This document shows, piece after piece, positions 1-10,119 of a DNA stretch of 64,000 bases. The stretch lies in the NCBI GenBank assembly GCA_022814615.1, contig JAKLNE010000003.1, positions 682,001-746,000 of the forward strand, in the 5' to 3' direction. The stretch comes from Waltergamsia citrina (Eukaryota > Ascomycota > Sordariomycetes > Hypocreales > Bionectriaceae). The notes beneath the pieces are model-generated. The model was not told the origin of the DNA. It worked only from the letters and a program-made list of their open reading frames with translations, and did no database searches. The number at the start of each line of letters is the position of its first letter. The stretch's first letter is position 1. Made by a program: the position numbers and the translations under genes.

Positions 1-253
1 CCTCTTTTTTTCTTTGTTTCTTCTTTTTGTCCATATCAAACCGCATAGAGTGGTTAGGCGCGCACATTTGAGAAACAGAGATGATCTGAGCTCGTTTAGA
101 ATATACATTTTGCTGTCTACGTGATCTATGCGTCCGATCTATGCCCCAGACTTATCTTCCGCTCCATCTGGGTATCTATCTATATCTTCTACATGTCCAT
201 CTTTTGATCCTCTCTGACGTTCTTAAAGGAAGCCATGTCATGCCCCTCTCGCT

Positions 254-1789
254 CTATTCCTGCTTCTCCTTCTTGTACTTCCACTGCGCATTCCTATGCA
301 GCCAATAATCCCCGCTCAAAATACTCTTCCAAATACCATACAACCCGCCCAACGGCCTTACACTCTTGATCCTCTGCCGCCACTGCTGCAACTCCTCCCT
401 TCGTCTATTCACATCCACCTTAACCTTATCATACACCGACGGCAGTGTCGACGCGCCATACTTCTCCCGCAGCGACTCATACCACCCCTGATCGTACATC
501 TTCCAAAATTCCTCACGCCCATAATAAGTATGCGCATACAGCCACTTCATCCCACCCAACGAGCGCAGCTTATCCTCCAAAGCGCGATTCTTTGCCACGA
601 AAGCGTCGCCATTGGCAGGACCCCAGCCCCAGAGACCGATGTTGAGCATGTCTCGGGGTTGTTGCTTATTCTTGGGATCGACTTCGTTGGTGTGCGGGTG
701 GAAGGTTGGGGAAGGATGTTGTTGGAGGGGACATAGCCAAAGAGGCCAGATGTCGAAGTTTTTGTTTGTGTATTCAACGAACGGCTCGGCGCTGGAGTAC
801 GGCATAGCGAGGTCTTGGACCACGAAGCGGGCTGATTCGCCGCTGCCGTGGAGGGCGCGGTAGAGCATGCGCGTGTGGAGGAAGTCGTCGAGGAACCAGC
901 GGAAGAACCGCGTGAAAGGAACGAAAGCAAAGTACTTAAACGCCGAAGCACCGACCCAGAACCCACCACGGTCGTAGCGGAAGAGGTACTCAGCTAGAGG
1001 GATGTAATCGGATGGAGGGGAGGCAGCAGTAGCTTTAGAAGCGGTGCGCTGCTGGACGTGGAGGTAGTACCACGGGTCCCAAGCACCGCTGAAGGTCTGG
1101 GGTTTTTCGGCGGTGGGTTTCTCGTCGGTGAGGCGGCCGGTGATGACGACGCCGTGGCCGGGGGAGTAGAGGATGCCGTCGACGTAGTCGTTGGTTTTGT
1201 CGGCGGTTTCGGATTGGACTTTGGCGACGGCTTCGGCGACGGAGCTGACGCGGTGGTAGGTGGTTTTCACGTAGCGCTTGGCTTCCATAAGGTTGAGTTC
1301 GATGAGTGTGGTGGTACCGAGGGTGCCCACGGCGCCAGCAGCACCGTAGAAGAGATCCTCGCGCTCCTTGCGAGAAGCCTTGACAACTTCCCCGTTACCG
1401 AGGACCATCTCCACACTCTCAATCGTATCGTCAAAGAAACCATGCTTAAAAGAGCTGCTCTCGCCCGCCGTACCAGCATAACCTCCACCAGCAGTAATAC
1501 CAGGAAACTCCATCACCACGGGAGGCACAAGCCCATGCTTCAGCGTATGCTCTACCAGGCGATCCATGGGGACATTGGGCTCGACGAGGGCGGTGCGGGA
1601 GGCGCGATCGACGGAGAGGACATTGTTGAGGGCGCTGATGTCGACGAAGCGAGCGGCGGGTTGGCCGGGCTTGGGGCGTGGGCGGGTGCTGTTTGTTGAG
1701 CCGTGGAAGATGCGGTAGGGCTCGGAGCGCTCGAAGTAGCCGCGGACGGCGGCGGCTATGGTGGCGACGGCTTGTTTGTGGCGCTCCAT
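254..1789 (-). CDS. DHCR24-like FAD-linked oxidoreductase
   Basis: The 511-residue single-exon product belongs to the FAD-linked oxidase family typified by delta(24)-sterol reductase (DHCR24/Diminuto). In that family FAD-dependent enzymes reduce the sterol side-chain double bond at the ER membrane. Visible family features are the FAD-binding core (VLGNGEVV, then a DLFYGAAGAVGTLG stretch) and the family's C-terminal blocks WPLWLCP, LYAHTYYGREEFW and LPSVYDKVK. The frame stays open for 67 codons upstream, but that extension is low-complexity P/S/T-rich, so I start at ATG 1789 (MERHKQAV). Fungal homologues may not act on 24-dehydrocholesterol, so the substrate is unknown. No obvious N-terminal membrane anchor is seen, unlike vertebrate DHCR24. 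Family assignment is firm, biochemical role inferred. Confidence 0.85.
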   Translation of the reverse strand: MERHKQAVATIAAAVRGYFERSEPYRIFHGSTNSTRPRPKPGQPAARFVDISALNNVLSVDRASRTALVEPNVPMDRLVEHTLKHGLVPPVVMEFPGITAGGGYAGTAGESSSFKHGFFDDTIESVEMVLGNGEVVKASRKEREDLFYGAAGAVGTLGTTTLIELNLMEAKRYVKTTYHRVSSVAEAVAKVQSETADKTNDYVDGILYSPGHGVVITGRLTDEKPTAEKPQTFSGAWDPWYYLHVQQRTASKATAASPPSDYIPLAEYLFRYDRGGFWVGASAFKYFAFVPFTRFFRWFLDDFLHTRMLYRALHGSGESARFVVQDLAMPYSSAEPFVEYTNKNFDIWPLWLCPLQQHPSPTFHPHTNEVDPKNKQQPRDMLNIGLWGWGPANGDAFVAKNRALEDKLRSLGGMKWLYAHTYYGREEFWKMYDQGWYESLREKYGASTLPSVYDKVKVDVNRRREELQQWRQRIKSVRPLGGLYGIWKSILSGDYWLHRNAQWKYKKEKQE

Positions 1790-1989
1790 GGTGGGTTGGT
1801 GAGGTGAGGGAGGGGAGGATTGGTGGTGTAAAGAGGAGGGAGGAGGGCAATTGGTGGTGGTTAGAGGAGAGCTGTGAGGTTGGATAAGAGGAAAGGCCGT
1901 CTTTTTCAGGGTCCGCGTGGGAAAAGTTAACGGTGACAAGGGAGAGCTCGTGGTGGGTCCCGTCCAACGGCCTCGTTCCGCCGGCACCA

Positions 1990-4080
1990 TCGGCCCAAAG
2001 TAACGTAGTTAGTAGTATTAAGGTGGAAATGTTTCGCAAGTTAGATAGAAATTCTATAATGTATTCAAGCTTTCTTTATAGCATAAAGGGATTACTCGGG
2101 ATTTATTGCCCTCAAAATGACGGTTAATGCTAAGATCGCAGAACAACACTTTCAACTAAGGATGCCCTACCATACAGGGTTACCTTAATACTACGGTTGA
2201 ATTGTCCTTACTCAGAACTTTCGTATTGCTGTTAGGATAATGAAAACATCATTGTCTTTACATATAGAATTCATTAAATAACTAGAATGTTCCCTCTTAG
2301 CCTGAGATTTTGTCACAACTTGGAGAGCTCACGCTTACGAGTGACACTTTTATATTGACATCAACGCCTCACCAACGATGCGGGCATCCGGACCACATCG
2401 TCCGCACCCTTAAGTCACCCATAAATAGCCATTTCGGCCGGTTATTTCAGTCCGATTCTTATTATTCGCATCGTCTATTTAACTTGCTTACATTGTTCAC
2501 ATTTGAGGACGCGGATGGCTACCGGGCTGTTTTGGTTAACGAGCATCGCCTGTGTAAGCCGTCGGGAAAAGGTCCAATTTCTACCCTGCGGTCATATATT
2601 ACATGTAAACTATCTGTGGTGAAAGAAACTGCAGACCGCACTGACCGAGAATTGAATGGGTATGAAAATCGACAGACTTATACCCTAATGATTCATTGCG
2701 GTTCCATCACTCCCTTCTATGTGGAAAGTTTAGCGGCTGCAGCCTCCGTATAATTAAAATACACCGCAAGTTGAGCCAACTAATTTGATTCCTATACACC
2801 TTTCCAAGACATCTAACATTTCGAAATGAAAGATAGGCCTCCAGGTCAACTTCTCAAGGTATTTTACGAGTAAATTACAATTCTTTGTGTCTGTTTTGGT
2901 CGTCGGCAGGCTCACCGGCATTTGTCTTCACCTTGAATTTGGGGTTGGCATCGCGCCAAACCGGAATATCACCTCCCCACTTACACAATCTACAAATCAA
3001 CTAGAGACAATAACCAACGCTCGCTTTGAGAAACTGCGCCCGAGATTAACATATAAGAGGTGTCTTCCTCAAATTCTAGTAAGTTTTGAAACTGCACATC
3101 TTCCACGAATTTCTAGAATTACGGCGCCATCTTCTTTCTCTCTGATGTCAATATCGCCTTACGAACAGGGTGCCAACTAGTCAGTGTAACCGACAATCAT
3201 GGCCCCCAATCTTGGGTGTGCTGGGAGGATCACGGTTCGCACTCGGAGAAAAAGAAGTCTCGCAGCTATACCAAATATGCTTTACGGCAGGGTATCCGAT
3301 AGGTCAATCTTTTGTAGGCTAGGTCATGGCCGTAAATTGCAACGCTACCTTGGTTGACCTCGGTTTCGGTTCCCCTCTCTTTGTTCAACAGCCAGGAATA
3401 AGAAACGAAAAAGATAAACAAATATATATATATATATATATATACTTTGCATAAAGAATTTGTCCTTGAGCTTCATATTTTCATAGTCAGCTATCATAAG
3501 AACGAGTTAGCCTTTCACCGCGATCCTCAGCCTGAACGATATCGACGATATCTAACTCGACGCAGAGCCAACAACATGATCTCTGTGATGCGACACCGGC
3601 CATATGGTTACTCTTTGTGTTACCCGACACTTTCGCCTTGTCTGGTTTTCACTAGAGAGCTTTTGGGTTCGGTGAGATATCTCAGTCTCAACGTCGTACT
3701 ACTCGTAGTTCATCGTCATAATCCCTGCTAACCGTGTCTCTCCACTGAGCCAAAGGATGTAGCCGAAATTACCGAATTAGGAAGAACACTGCGCACATGG
3801 CGGGGCATTCCGCTGTCGACCCCGACGTAGATCGACCGCATCGCACTTGGAAGATTCATCTTAAGAAGGGAAATATGCTGCGAACATTCGCTCCCACGGC
3901 CGCGGGACTTTTTCTCCTTCTGGATTCTATCAGCTCTTTTCCTGTATCAGCCGCGCTGGCTTAGTCCCCAATATACGATATTCCCCACTTGGCGAGGTTA
4001 GAAAACTCACTCCTGCCATTTCTTACTCTGTTGAACCTTGCCGCTATTCCCGGCCCTCCGGGGTAAGAGATTGATTTGAT
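1990..4080. other. gene-poor intergenic stretch
   Basis: About 2.1 kb between the divergently placed flavoprotein and the Zn2Cys6 regulator. Several short open frames exist (for example 2310-2753 on the plus strand) but none has recognisable domain content or splice continuity. An (AT)n tract lies at 3422-3444. The last part is presumably the promoter and leader of the regulator gene. I see no other feature. Confidence 0.5.
3422..3444. repeat. (AT)n dinucleotide microsatellite
   Basis: About 11.5 uninterrupted AT units within the gene-poor stretch. Confidence 0.95.
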
Positions 4081-5737
4081 ATGCCCGGAATTCCCACATC
4101 ACAAAGGTGTCTATATTGTAAGAAAAGAAAGATCAAAGTACGTCTGCTGCAACCCTCCACTCTCCATTCAGGTTCGTACATTGACACTTTTGCAGTGTGA
4201 CCTTCGGTGGCCCAGATGCACGCAATGCGAGTATGCCGGCGTTGAGTGCTCCGGGCCCACGTTGACTACCAAATTCATCCATGCTCGTGGTGATGCCCAT
4301 GCCGCCACTGACCATAATATCTCGGACTATGCAGTTCTCACACGTGGATCGCCAGAAAGGCGACTAAATGGAGAAAGATCCTCGCCTGCTCCTCGCGGCC
4401 GCCATGGCCAGTTTCGCCTCTCATTCGATGGGCGGCCACAGCAGTATCCGACGACAGTGGCAGGCCGGGTAGCTGCCCGACTGGCCAAAATGATGGAGAA
4501 AGATGTAGGAGGTCTGATATCCATCAAGGCCAGGTACATGAAGCACCTCCCAGCGCGACTTGCATACAGTACAGGCCTATGCGACAGCGTCAACTTGTTC
4601 TGTGTGTCATGGTCCGTTCATAGAACTGACCCGGATTTCGCTTCTTCCCCAGCCGTGTCATTAGCCTACGGGAAAGCTCTCCGATCCCTCGGCCGCGCTA
4701 TTCGAAAGCCCGAGACACAGTACTCTTGTGAGACCTTGGCAGCTGTGACGGTGATCGCTCGGAGTGGGATGCTGTTTGACTGCGACAGCCAGCAGCGTCC
4801 ATGGGTGCATGGGCCAGGTATGGCATCGTTGATGAAGAGCCGAGGACCACCAAAGGGTGACGATGAGCTGGATCTTGAATTGGCAAGAAGCAATTTCAAC
4901 GTCTTAGCTACGCACTGGGCAGCCCGAGACACGAACGGCGGGGCAGCACCCGACTCCTTGGATCCTTGGATGGAAGCGATGGGCTGGAAGTCGCCGGATG
5001 GAGCCCTGAATCTCGGCCCAGACTCCCAGGATGCTTTCTTGAATTACTGCATGGGAAAATGGCCGTCTCTTATTGAAAGGATCAAGGAGGTTAACAACTA
5101 CTCAGAGGATCAGGAGTCGAAAATGCGAGCCTTGGCCGAAACAACGCGAGATGAGATAAGGACGCTACACTCCCAAGCTTACGACGTTTGCTCGTCGCTT
5201 GCTGACGACGCTAAAAAAGCAGGCGTAATTACATCGTATTCTATCGAGAGGGAATTTGACGGCGACGCAGCCCGAGACAGTGAGGCGAAATCGAGTCTGC
5301 CTCCGGATCACATGCAATGGCTCAATTCAGTAGCAGCCTTCACCGTCCTAGAAGTTGTGTTCTCCCGGATGGACTATGACTTGTCCATCACCCTACGATC
5401 CGCCCAAGATGCCGTCAGTGCTGCTTACGAGCGATACATCGCCGCATGCCAGCAAGCTTGGGGACTAATCCCCCATCTACGAGATCTGGGTCCCATGGCT
5501 GGCATGCTGTGTATGGCGCCGTTTTACTTCAGCTTTGAGGCCGCTGAGACCGAGGTGGCCAAGGGTCACCTTATCGACTATATAAGAAGCACCAGGGCTA
5601 AGAAGCTGCTGCCGGATATCAAAGAGCACATAGAACAGTGGATGTGCAATATTGCCAGGTTGTGTACTGGGCGCCTTCTCATCATTCCGAAAGATGGCAA
5701 TCAGCAATCTGTTGCGATTTGGAAAACGACCGATTGA
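4081..5737 (+). CDS. Zn(II)2Cys6 fungal transcription factor
   Basis: Two exons: 4081-4137 and 4196-5737 (intron 4138-4195, GTACGT...TTGCAG), encoding about 532 residues. Splicing rebuilds a canonical binuclear zinc cluster near residues 10-36: C-x2-C-x6-C-x6-C-x2-C-x6-C, with KKRKIK between the second and third Cys. The intron falls exactly before the third Cys. An unspliced reading starting upstream loses the first half of the cluster, so the spliced model is preferred. The remaining ~490 residues lack an easily recognised middle homology region; they look helical, as is common for the C-terminal part of these regulators. The acetyltransferase gene starts about 560 bp downstream on the same strand, so a pathway-specific regulatory role is plausible but is inference only. 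Confidence 0.9.
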
Positions 5738-6297
5738 CGAAATTACGATTTTACCTTTATATTGCCTATAGATTTAGGTGTCGTTATGTAATTTTATATG
5801 GAACTAGAATCAAGTCCCTTCATCATCAATTTTTTTCTTCACTGCTCACTTTTATTTCAGGAGAACATAATGAAAGAGGTCGTCACTAAGATATACTATG
5901 CGCAACTTTAATATAAGTAATCGAATCGAAAACAAAACAACGTAAGCGCAAATAATTTGAATCAAATCAACGCATTCGATTGTGAAAAATCATGTCCCTT
6001 TTAGTTCGGTTGAGTCCCGGGTACAGTAGCCTTACCGGGAACAGGGAAGAAGTAGACCGGCATCTGTAGTCGTTCCGGGACGCCGCTGGCCGCCGCGGGA
6101 ACCGCGCAGTCCATGTTTAAAATTACCATGAGCACTGCAATGTCAATATGGGAGCTCATACATCGCGCCTCGATGCTTCAATGATCACCTAACGACTAAA
6201 GTCCACAGTCATGCCTCTGCGAGGGAGGGAGGCAGACACTCGGCGGAATCCCCGGATCATTCGCCCTCTGGGCCGTTTGTAGGTTGAGTCCTGGCAA
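5738..6297. promoter_or_regulatory. intergenic/promoter between regulator and acetyltransferase
   Basis: 560 bp holding the 3' end of the regulator gene and the putative promoter of the downstream acetyltransferase. A GC-rich patch contains CCCGGG at 6016-6021 and CCGGGA at 6035-6040 and 6075-6080. Such CGG-containing elements are the type bound by Zn2Cys6 proteins, but binding here is inference. Confidence 0.35.
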
Positions 6298-7890
6298 ATG
6301 TCCAGATTTAGTCAAGGAGAAACTGATAGTCTAATGAGTATGTTCAGGGAGCGCATGCAATCATCTCTGCATGTGACGCGACAATACTGCGGAACCGTGA
6401 TCACTGGTCGCTACTCGGTCCCTCTATCCTTGTCCCCGAGCATCGCCGCCGGCGATGCGGGACTGCGCTCCGTTGAAGGGATCCGGACCGCAGTCCGCGA
6501 GGCTATTGCCCGGACAGTCCTGGAGCACCCGCTGATGCAAGTCGGTCAGCTCAAGGAGGACTCTTCAGCACCGTCTTGGATCCAACTTGACAGTCTAGAT
6601 CTGAACCAACTCATTGAATGTTTGAGCGTCGCGTCGGGAGATGACTATGATGGGCGGCTGGGAGACTTAATTTCATTTCACCTTGATACTCCATTCCCAA
6701 ACTTGGAAACCACTCCGGGCTGGCGGGTATCTGTTTTATATCGTGAAGATGGCCTGTCTCAACTTGATATCATTTTCGCCTGGAACCACGCCAATTTTGA
6801 TGGCATGAGCGGCAAGATCTTTCATGAGACACTACTACGGAAGCTCAAGAAGACGCGCAACGGCAGCATCAGCGATGAAACCCCAGAACAAAAACCGTCA
6901 AATCTGTCCCTTTCCTCAAATGGTATTCTGACATTGCCCAATGCGACTGAGACACTCCCTCCAGTGCCCGAGCAGCTTGTCAAGTTCCCAATATCCCCGC
7001 GTTATACCGTATCAACCGTCATCAAGGAACTGAAGCCGCCATTCATGATCGGCAAAAAGGAAACATTTGCGTATTGGTGTCCGATACGGACTGACCTTAC
7101 CGAGACCAGCTTTCAAACCTTTGTCATTGAGCCTCACATCGTGAAGTCTCTCGTTGCGTTGTGTCGCGAGAAGAAAACAACCATTACAGGTCTTCTACAT
7201 GGGTTGACTATGGTATCTCTCGCTGTGCAGCTTCGCACCGTTGAGAAGTTTAGACAGCAGAAGGACAAGTCCTTATCATCTATTACCGCGCTCGACCATA
7301 GGCGCTTCATGCCTCTACGTCCGTCATCGCATCCGGACTACAATCCACCACAGACGATGAGCAACGTTGTTAGTGCCATGTATCATGTCTATCCTGCCTC
7401 GGTTGTCGAACATATCCAATTACGAATTTCAAGTCTACCCAGCTCCTCGGAAATAGGGATACATGGTCTCTTGGAGGATGCCGCGTGGGACGCGGCCAGG
7501 CAAACCCGACAGGAAATCCAATCCCGGCTATATAGCGGCCTAAAAGACGACATCACGGGCCTGATGAAGTTTGTTGGAGACTGGCGGGCTCAGTCACGCA
7601 ACAACGCCAAACGGCCACGGCATGTGTCATGGTCGGTAACCAACCTCGGCGTCATTGATGGTGGGGGTGGGAGTGACGAATGGAGCCTTGTGCGAGCGGC
7701 ATTTCAGTTGAGTACGGAGGTGACAGCAGGAGCATTTCATATCAGTGTTGTGAGTGTGAAAGGCAGAGAGATGGTGGTGGATGTGAATTGGCAGAAATGC
7801 GTCGTGGACTTAGCTATAGCTGAGAAGCTGGCGGCGGATCTCGAGGCTTGGCTCAAATATTTCGGTGAGAAGGGGCCGTCAGGTAGGTGA
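6298..7890 (+). CDS. alcohol acetyltransferase-family acyltransferase (AATase/BAHD-like)
   Basis: Single exon, 530 residues, about the usual length for the fungal alcohol acetyltransferase (Atf1-like) family, which moves acyl groups from acyl-CoA to alcohols. The catalytic HxxxD motif is visible as H164-ANF-D168-G (in WNHANFDGMSG). Family-typical features around it are an N-terminal condensation-like segment with the EHPLM stretch and a late block, SWSVTNLGVID. No signal peptide or membrane segment is evident. The ATG at 6298 is used; an in-frame Met follows at residue 13. The neighbouring Zn2Cys6 regulator makes this a candidate secondary-metabolism or detoxification acyltransferase. The true acyl acceptor cannot be read from the sequence. 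Confidence 0.85.
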   Translation: MSRFSQGETDSLMSMFRERMQSSLHVTRQYCGTVITGRYSVPLSLSPSIAAGDAGLRSVEGIRTAVREAIARTVLEHPLMQVGQLKEDSSAPSWIQLDSLDLNQLIECLSVASGDDYDGRLGDLISFHLDTPFPNLETTPGWRVSVLYREDGLSQLDIIFAWNHANFDGMSGKIFHETLLRKLKKTRNGSISDETPEQKPSNLSLSSNGILTLPNATETLPPVPEQLVKFPISPRYTVSTVIKELKPPFMIGKKETFAYWCPIRTDLTETSFQTFVIEPHIVKSLVALCREKKTTITGLLHGLTMVSLAVQLRTVEKFRQQKDKSLSSITALDHRRFMPLRPSSHPDYNPPQTMSNVVSAMYHVYPASVVEHIQLRISSLPSSSEIGIHGLLEDAAWDAARQTRQEIQSRLYSGLKDDITGLMKFVGDWRAQSRNNAKRPRHVSWSVTNLGVIDGGGGSDEWSLVRAAFQLSTEVTAGAFHISVVSVKGREMVVDVNWQKCVVDLAIAEKLAADLEAWLKYFGEKGPSGR

Positions 7891-8398
7891 AATCAGAGCT
7901 GTGAATATTTTAGTTCGCGTTTATCTTCAAACCCCAAGTCTATAACAGTCTGGCGTTGGTGTATCACGGTTGCCTTCTGCTCCGCACTTGTGCCTCAGAT
8001 CAGAAGACCAGAGGACAATGGGAGTATCGATAGTCTCTCGTGGGCACTATCTCCTGATAATCTACAAACTGAGTCGCTGCAGTTCTAGGTTGCATAAGAA
8101 AGCAAATCATCACACCATGGACTGAACGACTACCGCTTCTTTCGAAAATATAAGCCAACCATGGGTAAACTCCAACGCTCGAACCACCATTGTGGCGCCT
8201 TGGACAAAGCATAAGCTTCGAGCCAACTAGGGAAAGAATATGCCAATTAGGAAAATAAGATTAAGAATCCAGGGCGCACATGTACAATATGCTCAGGACA
8301 AAAACAACAAAGGCAGCTTGCGCCGGCGAAGATTTCTTCGTTCCTCCTTTGTGACTTGGGCCGTGGTTGAACGGGCTGTATATCAATAGATTCCCAAA
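7891..8398. other. intergenic, nothing recognised
   Basis: 508 bp with the acetyltransferase 3' UTR and the presumed promoter of the glycosyltransferase. The short open frames on the minus strand here have no recognisable content. Confidence 0.5.
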
Positions 8399-9751
8399 AT
8401 GTTCTCGAATAAGTATCCTGCGACAATGCAGCGTCGACAACACTCAATAAAGGTCCTTAGTGCCTTGGTGCTCACTACGATTATGATGATCTGGTTCTTC
8501 GACCGCCGACAAGCGCAATACTACCAGTACTACATGTCTAAGTCATCATCACGCTCAGCCAATATTATCGATGATATAAACAACAGCACGTTTGGTGTAA
8601 GTCTATTCTCTATTCTTCTACAACCTAAATGGAAATGTTTATATTCTGACACAAATGCCTTATTAGTTTGAGAAGATCTTTGTTGTCGGTCTACCATCCC
8701 GTACCGACCGTCGCGATGGCATGACCCTAGCCGCCGCTCTCACCAACATCGAAGTTGAGTTCGTTGACGGTGTTCGCGGACAAGACATATCCGAAAAGGC
8801 CCTTCCATCGCGAAAGGATCTTCAGCGTCCAGATGCAGGGGCCATAGGCGCATGGCGCGCACACATGAATGCTATTCAGGAGTATATCTCATTCTACCCC
8901 TTTTTATTCTCTAAGGGAGTTTGACTAATGTTAGTAGAATCGTCCGCCAGAACTTATCCTCAGCGCTAATCCTCGAGGACGACATCGACTGGGACGTTCG
9001 GATTCGACAGCAGCTTCACGACTTTGCCCTGTCAACCCAGGCTCTCACGCAGCCCCTCGCCAGCTTTCCCGATCTCTACGCCGACCCTACCCACCCATCG
9101 GCAACGTACTTTACCACAGACGACATCGACTCCATCCCGGAAATGTACCTTGACGACCTCCCCGCCACTTTGGAACCCCAGATCTCTCCTTATGGCGACG
9201 ATTGGGATGTTCTCTGGCTTGGTCACTGCGGCATGCAGTTCGCCTTGTCACCACATCACACCGCCCCTCGTGGTCGTGTCCTCCACCACGATGACGAGAC
9301 TTGCCCTGAGTCACGCTATCTATGGTCTCTCGCTGAACCTTTCACTCTCAAGGATCAGTACCCTGACCACACGCGGGCGGTGCATCATATTCAGGAGGGC
9401 GTGTGCTCGCTAGCTTACGCCGTCTCTCAACGAGGAGCGCGCAGGTTGCTCTTCGACATTGGACTCTCACCCGTAGACGACGCATTCGACATATCGCTAC
9501 AGAACCACTGCGATGGGGCGAACGGGCACAAGAGGCACGGCCCTTGTCTGGGGATACAGCCAGCTATTTTCCAGCATCATGTGCCGGCAGGGCCGCGGAA
9601 GGCGCTGAGTGATATCGTGGGCAAGGGGGATGAGTGGGTGGATCATAGCAGTACAGATTGGATCCGATGGAGCACGAGGATCAATGCTGAGGTTCTGATG
9701 AACGGTGGTGACGAGTTTTGGGATGCGTTGCCGGATCAAGATACCCCTTGA
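8399..9751 (+). CDS. glycosyltransferase family 25 (type II membrane protein)
   Basis: Three exons: 8399-8596, 8667-8881 and 8938-9751 (introns GTAAGT...TTAG and GTATAT...GTAG). The last acceptor could also be the AG ending at 8934, which keeps frame and gives DR instead of E at the junction. N-terminal residues ~19-36 form one hydrophobic anchor (VLSALVLTTIMMIWFF), the topology of a Golgi type II glycosyltransferase. The GT25 hallmarks follow in order: FEKIFVVGLPSRTDRRD with the conserved strand and Arg pair, VEFVDGVRG, then ALILEDDIDWD with the acidic nucleotide-sugar/metal motif, and WDVLWLGHCG. GT25 members transfer galactose or other sugars to LPS or collagen, but the fungal acceptor is unknown. 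An alternative start is the Met at 8426. Confidence 0.85.
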
Positions 9752-10119
9752 TGTTTCGCGACCTGTCTTTCACGAGCGTGGCATGCGAGGTACGGCGTGA
9801 GGATATCGGAATAAGGGGTTTGTCTTGTTTGAGAAGAGCTCGTTCGCTCATTTTAAGAGAATTTATAGAATGTCCAATTGGATTTGTTACACCTTGATGT
9901 AGCAACCCGAGCCAGTGGGCACAAAGCATGTGGCACCGATAGGATCGAGATCGGAAGCGTCTAAGACATGTGCACTGCTGGATTGTATATGTTGTATCCG
10001 TTCAAACGCTAATCAAACGACACCAAAACACCTTGCATCTTCTATGCTGAAAAAAATCCGATCACGCCTTCGTCAAAATGCTGTCTCAGTAGTTCAGGGG
10101 ACGATAATGTAGTCCGCGG
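9752..10119. other. convergent intergenic spacer
   Basis: 368 bp between the convergent GT25 and hydrolase genes; presumably their two 3' UTRs. No other feature seen. Confidence 0.5.

Noticed and set aside
1790..1990. N-terminal extension of the DHCR24-like protein
   Set aside because: The upstream 67 codons are low-complexity P/S/T-rich and precede a well-placed ATG; homology begins after 1789.
2310..2753. 147-codon plus-strand frame
   Set aside because: No recognisable domain, mixed composition, no splice or leader support; lies in a gene-poor stretch where such frames occur by chance.
4076..4195. Unspliced start of the Zn2Cys6 regulator
   Set aside because: It would destroy the first half of the zinc cluster; splicing 4138-4195 restores a perfect six-Cys motif.
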